From NCBI RefSeq assembly GCF_963576545.1, contig NC_083637.1, positions 17,513,507-17,577,506 on the forward strand: a DNA stretch of 64,000 nt. Reading direction: 5' to 3'. This DNA comes from Limanda limanda (lineage: Eukaryota; Chordata; Actinopteri; Pleuronectiformes; Pleuronectidae). Position 1 is the stretch's first letter. Every line of letters starts with the position of its first letter. Below, piece after piece: positions 58,722-64,000 of this stretch. The position numbers and the translations under genes are program-made. The notes under the pieces are model-generated. The model had not been told where the DNA came from and ran no database searches. It saw only the letters and a program-made list of their open reading frames with translations.

Positions 58722-60585
58722 GAAAGACGTTAAACACTGAGGAGATAAAACATGTGCGATCACACATCACTGGAACTCTGATGGATTTTACAGGACAAAC
58801 AGATGGATGTCATCATGTGTCTGTGAGTATTAAACATCATTAGACGGTTCGTTTATTTTACTTGACTCGTGTTTTAGTATGTGAGCTGTTTGCTGCATTT
58901 AATTATTTTAACTAATATTGATAATAATAAGAGAACAATAAATATAAAGCAGACGTTTTGGTTCTTATGTCATCTACTCGTTTTTACATTAAGCAAAATA
59001 AAATTATTATTATCATCAGAAAAAATGTTGTGGGTTGGAAAGTGCTCTGCTTAAGAAATTATCATATATTTTATTTAAATATACACTATAATCAGCATTG
59101 TGAGGCAATAACCAATGTATAAATGTCATGAATGACATTTGAAGCATAAAGGTTCAGCAAATTCATCCAAAAATATTTGATATGAGTAGTTTAATTGAGT
59201 ATTTGTTATTAGCTAATTGTGTATAAACGTTTAGTTAACCTCTCTGTGGACACAGGCTCCACTTGACAAAATATTAAATATATATAATAAATAAATTAAT
59301 ATAAACAAATATAAAATATATCCTATCGACTCTACAAAATATAAATCTGTAACTTTTTGCTTCTTAGATTCTTTGAAAAATAACTGCCACAGATTATTCT
59401 TTCAGGATAACTAACCTTATAGTGATGAGTATTTTACACGGACCCCTTTGAGAAATTCATCAGTGATTCTGTCAGCTTCTCTAACGGTTCTTTTAACCAG
59501 GGTATTTAAATGGAAATTAATATCAAACTGTTGCAAAAGAAGACTCTATCTCAGAACGATGACCGGACACATCATCATTAAAAAACGGAACACTCCGAGC
59601 AAAAAGTCACGACCACGAGAAAAGATAAAACAGGAACAATTGCGATTGCAAAACCTAGGACATCATCATGTCTTCGCCTCGCAGAGCAGAGTGTGTCTCC
59701 CTGAAGACACGGCAGCAGAGCTTCATCAGAATCTGTAAATCTTCCATAAAGTAAATTCAGATTCAAACAGTAGAACAACTTCCGTTTAAAATTCACCTAA
59801 AACAACTTCATCACAGTTTAGTTCAAGGTCTTGTGCAAACTTTGACCTTTGACCACATTTCCACATCTTTTCCGTTAATATAAACCATGCATATATATCT
59901 ATATATCCTGAGTGAGCTTTTCTTCTTTTGTTCAACAGACTCTTTGATACCAATCCAATCTTCCCTGGTCTGGGATGTTCTGAATACTTTAAAGGATTTT
60001 GACTCACATCCTCAAACTAATCGCAGACGGACATATAGACAGAAGGACTCATCAAGAGCAGCCACCGGAGACTCGTCCGAAAAGTTGAATCCGCCGCTCA
60101 GGATGTACTGTCAGGAAAATAGAGTCATCCAGTTCAAATCTGACCAAAAAAACCCACTTCAGCTGTGCGCTGCACGCACCCACAGACAACACGACAGAAG
60201 AAGCTCTTCATTCATGACTGCAACACAGATATAAATATATTTTGCTTCATTTGCGTTTCTATAATCATCCAGCGGGGGATGGATTGAAGACTCCAATGCT
60301 GACCCTGTGTGGCGGCAAAAAGACCAACTGACAAATCTATATGTTAGAGCAAGAATAAAGCTGCACATTCTGCAGGAAAGTGGAGCAAAGGAAGAGGAAA
60401 TAAAGAATTTCCCGTCACCTTTAAGGGAAATTCACAAAGGTTGGGCTGTGAGCGATTTAAAAGGCTTTAGCTGCAGGTGGAACATGTTAGTAACTCTCAT
60501 ACACAAATAAAGACACCGCACGGTCGCAGCACGTTGGCAGCAGAGAGGAACGAGACTGTGGGATTCCCTCTGGGGCTTCACCATC
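58722..60585 (+). other. upstream and possible 5'UTR of LYL1
   Basis: No coding exon was seen. A GTGAGT donor after TGTGTCT (about 58820) and a TTCAACAG acceptor at about 59938 could bound a non-coding first intron of LYL1; this is speculative. Sequence just before the ATG at 60586 is likely 5'UTR. Confidence 0.35.
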
Positions 60586-63500
60586 ATGATGGAGAAGTTA
60601 AAGCCCGCCACTCCACCCACCTCACCCCCGGACCGATCTCGACCCTCTTCCTCCTCCTCCTCTTTCTCTGCCTCCTCGCCCACGTGTGCGTCCCTGGAGC
60701 AGCACAGCCCCTCGGAGAACCAGACTTCAGCTGCAAGCAGCCCGTGTCCTGCTAAGAAGACAGGGCCCAAGGGACAGACAGATTTCCCCAACACTGTCTC
60801 CATTCAGTCCTCCATCAGCACAACAACGGCGTTGGCCAATCACTGCGCGGATAAAGCTGCTGCGCTTGAGCCCATCGCCATGGAGACCAAGGTAGAGCAG
60901 GAGGAGAAGCAAGAAGGAGGAAAGAGAACAACTGCTGCTACCTCCTACAGGTCCCCAACTCTTTCTTCTCCTCCTCCGCTCCTCCCAGCTCCCGCCAAGA
61001 CATCTCCGTGTACGCTCCCACCTCCAACCGCTATATCATCATCCTCATCATCCTCTCCTCTTCCTCCCTACATTCCGGTCATCAGTCTCGGTCACAGCAA
61101 GCCACCTCTGCCGCTGCCCAACACCCCTCTGACCGCCCTCCATCCCATCCCCGGCCTCCTGCACAGGCCTCATGGGGGCATTCGCCGCGGCCATCAGACC
61201 TGTTTGACTGTGGCGTGCACTGGAGGTCCTGGAGGCCCCTCAGCCCACTCCCCGGGGTCCCTGCTGCCTCAACAGTACCTGCCTGCACACGCCTTCTTCA
61301 GCAGGTGAAATTTGGCGTTTTGTTTTTGGATTCATCCATTTTGACAGTGTTTCAAGCATATTTACCTTATGAACACAAAAAATATTGCTATACTCAACAT
61401 TGCCTTTTTCCCCCTCAGGGATTTTTTCATTTTGGAGGGCCTAACAAGGTGCAGTCATAAGATCCACAATATTAACAGACAGAATAAGTGATATATGGGC
61501 TGTAGTAATATCTAGCACATTTCTAGTCTTAGCGACTAATCAAATTTCTTTACAGTATATGTCACATTCACTCAAAGCACTTCTATATCTCTCATACAAC
61601 TGATTCATAGACTATTGACACAACCAACATGATAATGGACGACCCGCTCTACCTCCTGAGCCACAGCCGTCCCTGCTGATTTTATTTCGCTTTAAGGAAA
61701 AGGCCTGCTCTTATATCTTTTCCAGGATTAAATAATCCTGTTAATAAAAAGTCAAATAATGCAGGATGTTGCACTTCTGTCTATAGGAATAGGAATAAGA
61801 ATAAAATTAATAAAACTTTATTTTTACAGCATTTATTGTATCTAAATGTAGATGTATGAAAACAAACAAAACCCGTTAAAATGAGGTAAAAATCATGCAT
61901 GACACACTTTCTGATAAAAATATGTTCTAAGATGCAGCATCCGCTCCCCACAGAATATCCTGCCATATATTAAGTAAGACAAATCCATGTCACAGGCTCC
62001 TCCGTCTACAGTATTTTTCTAACAGGAACACAAGCAGATGTGTGTCACTAAACTATCAAATTGCATACAATGCGGCTTTGGGAGATGTTAAAGTTTCTGT
62101 TTCACATAAAACCTCAACTGCTGGGATTTCATACTGGCTGCTCTGTGACATGACAGCAGGATGTGTGCTGTTATAAAGGAGCCTCACATTTCTCACACTA
62201 CATTTACTGAGAAATGTTATTTAATGCTTTTGTGGTTGTGCGTTTTGTTGCAGAAACCTGTACAGGCTGTCATTTTAAAACTCTACATTATTCTTTTAGT
62301 TGCAGCTAAATTTAGAAATTGAACTGACGAACAGACAAACAAAGTTCTTTTTGGGTTTGAGGAATTGGCACCTCGTAGATTACACTCGTGAAGTAAGGCA
62401 TTAATTTGCCGAATTTATAAAGCCCTCCTACTGTTCATCTATTCTCTACTCCAAAAAGGATTTTCCACACAGTTTTCTTTCTGCAACAAAGGAGCACACG
62501 CTATATTGAAAAAAACTCCCCCCCCCCCCCCCCCACTGTGGCTACATCAATGATTTCCCCATCTGTCATGGAGGTGTGGGAATAAGATCGCCTCCCCACT
62601 TCTCTGTGGTTTGTTTGTAGAAGGAAGCGTTGGTCTGTTTCATCCTCCTGAAGAAGAATCAGCCAGTAGCCAGGCTTAATGAGACCGAGCTAAAACTGTG
62701 CACGTACATTCAGTCAACGGCAGAAACATATTCACACCACCGTCTTCCTGCTTTCCCCAGCCACTCTGCTCAGTGTTATTCAAAACGAGAAACGCTGCAA
62801 AGACCCAACTTGTTTGTTTACTTAGGAAATGTAAGAATATGTGTTTTTATTTTAGACACACACTCAACTGAAAATAATTTTCCTGAGCAATTTAAGACTT
62901 ACTGAAAAGCTCATTTACAGCTTAACTTTTATTTAATTAATCCTCAGATCCTCCTGATATTTCTCACTAGCAGAGGTCAATTTTCACTCAGATTTAGAGG
63001 AGCCGAGTCTTGATTGAATGACTTTTGAATGACACTCATCACTTATCCACATCATATACACACATCTTTTGCTTCTATAATCAGATCAATATTATTGTGT
63101 TATATATTATTAACATATAGTATGTATTGATTACATTTTCTGTTTTTAAGCTACTATTGAAATTGCACTGCCCTGGAGAAACGCTATTTCATTCTATACT
63201 GCACAGTTTTGTTGTTTGGTTAGAAATGACAATAAAGTTCTTGAATTGAATTCAATGTCATTAATTTTGTATTTTGTAATTTCAAGAAATTTCATTTAGG
63301 GGTTCAAACTCACCCACTGTGTTTCTCTGCCTCTCCCCTGCACCCTATAGTACTTGTCTTGTAACTTTTTTACCTGAGCAAATAAATAAATTACCATTAA
63401 AAACATTTAAACTGTTATATATACAGTTGCATGAAAAAGAAATCTGGCTTATTCTGCATGCAATTACCAAAATGTCCCACTCACATACAATGTGCTGTGT

Positions 63501-63611
63501 TGTCTGTCTCCAGCTCGTACCTGGGTCCCTCAGGAGGAAACTATGGCGTCCTCAACAACAGCCGCATCAAGAGGAGATCGTCGTCACACTTTGAGATGGA
63601 GATCAATGACT
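60586..63611 (+). CDS. lyl1: LYL1, bHLH transcription factor, first two coding exons (cut by window end)
   Basis: Haematopoietic bHLH factor of the TAL1/SCL family, which binds E-boxes with E-proteins in GATA/LMO2 complexes. Exon 1 is 60586-61304 (239 codons plus two bases) and exon 2 is 63514-63611; they join in phase across GTGAAA and CCAG borders. Exon 1 starts MMEKLKPATPPTSPPD, comparable to the LYL1 start, then is Ser/Pro-rich. It contains IPVISLGHSKPPLPLPNTPL, a close match to the LYL1 segment VPVISLGHSRPP and absent from TAL1. Exon 2 encodes SSYLGPSGG...NNSRIKRRSSSHFEMEIND, the stretch that comes just before the bHLH in LYL1 and TAL1. The bHLH itself is not found by 64000 and should be in the next exon. 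The first ATG of two adjacent ATG codons was chosen. Confidence 0.92.
61305..63513. other. LYL1 intron
   Basis: 2.2-kb intron. It contains a run of 17 C at 62518-62534 and AT-rich sequence. No other gene was recognised. Confidence 0.7.
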
Positions 63612-64000
63612 GTGAGTTTCACACAGATGCAATGAAATTACCTCCGACAGTCATGAGAGTCAGGTGTAATATTTTAAAGGAGACGTTTGGAAATTGCTTG
63701 TTTCTCTTTATCATCAATTCCTATGTTTTCATTTATCTCTTGACACTTTTGTGGCTTTCAGTGCAGACTATGTACCTGACCTTTAAAAATGAATCTCAAG
63801 CACATATACTGACTATATTTAAGGTGGTGATTTAATACCCTAATTCCTGTGGGCATCTTAGGCTTCCACAGTAAAAGGTACATGTGTTAGAGGTCTATTT
63901 TCAGCCAGGGATTAATACACATCACTCTAATGAGGATTTACAGCAGCACTTAGTGTAAAGTGACTTTTTAAAATAAACTAGAAGTGCTCCAACAAGGTCC
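63612..64000. other. start of the next LYL1 intron
   Basis: Begins GTGAGTTTC after exon 2. No bHLH-coding exon is present before the window ends. Confidence 0.65.

Noticed and set aside
58435..58770. Poly-Leu or poly-Ser protein on the minus strand
   Set aside because: It is a translation of the (GGA)n tract.

Overview
This is eukaryotic nuclear DNA, almost certainly from a teleost (ray-finned) fish. Coding sequence lies in short exons with GT/AG introns. Non-coding DNA is packed with (CA)n, (GA)n and (GATA)n microsatellites. Fish-type hAT, Tc1/mariner-like, L2-like and SINE-like elements are present. The recognisable genes are vertebrate developmental or housekeeping genes; there is no bacterial, viral or CRISPR content.

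Layout. 1-8 kb: gene-free, with a Tc1 transposase remnant, microsatellites and a tRNA-derived SINE-like repeat. 8.09-14.3 kb: five-exon FDX2 (mitochondrial [2Fe-2S] ferredoxin 2), plus strand. Its 3.5-kb second intron carries a probable small spliced gene on the minus strand with its own poly(A) signal. 14.4-17.1 kb: two hAT-type elements, each with a readable 8-bp target-site duplication. 17.2-20.2 kb: ZGLP1 (GATA-like zinc finger), plus strand; FDX2-ZGLP1 adjacency is also found on human chromosome 19p13.2. 22.0-25.2 kb: nine exons of a UBE2Q-type ubiquitin-conjugating enzyme, minus strand, with no N-terminal exon seen. 28.6-29.5 kb: single-exon FoxD-type forkhead gene, plus strand.

31.4-47.0 kb: a head-to-tail tandem duplication of a locus carrying a NEU3-like sialidase on the minus strand. 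The left copy is a truncated remnant. The right copy is nearly complete, but has one in-frame stop, an L2-like LINE inserted exactly at the normal stop codon, and an unusual repeated N-terminus. The right unit also took in a nested cluster of Tc1/mariner-like elements (42.7-46.8 kb). 47-58 kb: gene-free, repeat-rich, with a foldback element and a (GATA)n array of about 0.5 kb. 58-64 kb: the 5' part of LYL1 (TAL/SCL-family bHLH factor), plus strand; the window ends before its bHLH exon.

The genes do not form one pathway. The window is a patchwork of conserved single-copy genes (FDX2, ZGLP1, LYL1, FoxD) and a fast-rearranging sialidase block. The most notable points are the nested mini-gene in FDX2, the shortened UBE2Q gene, and the modular N-terminus and LINE-modified C-terminus of the sialidase copy.
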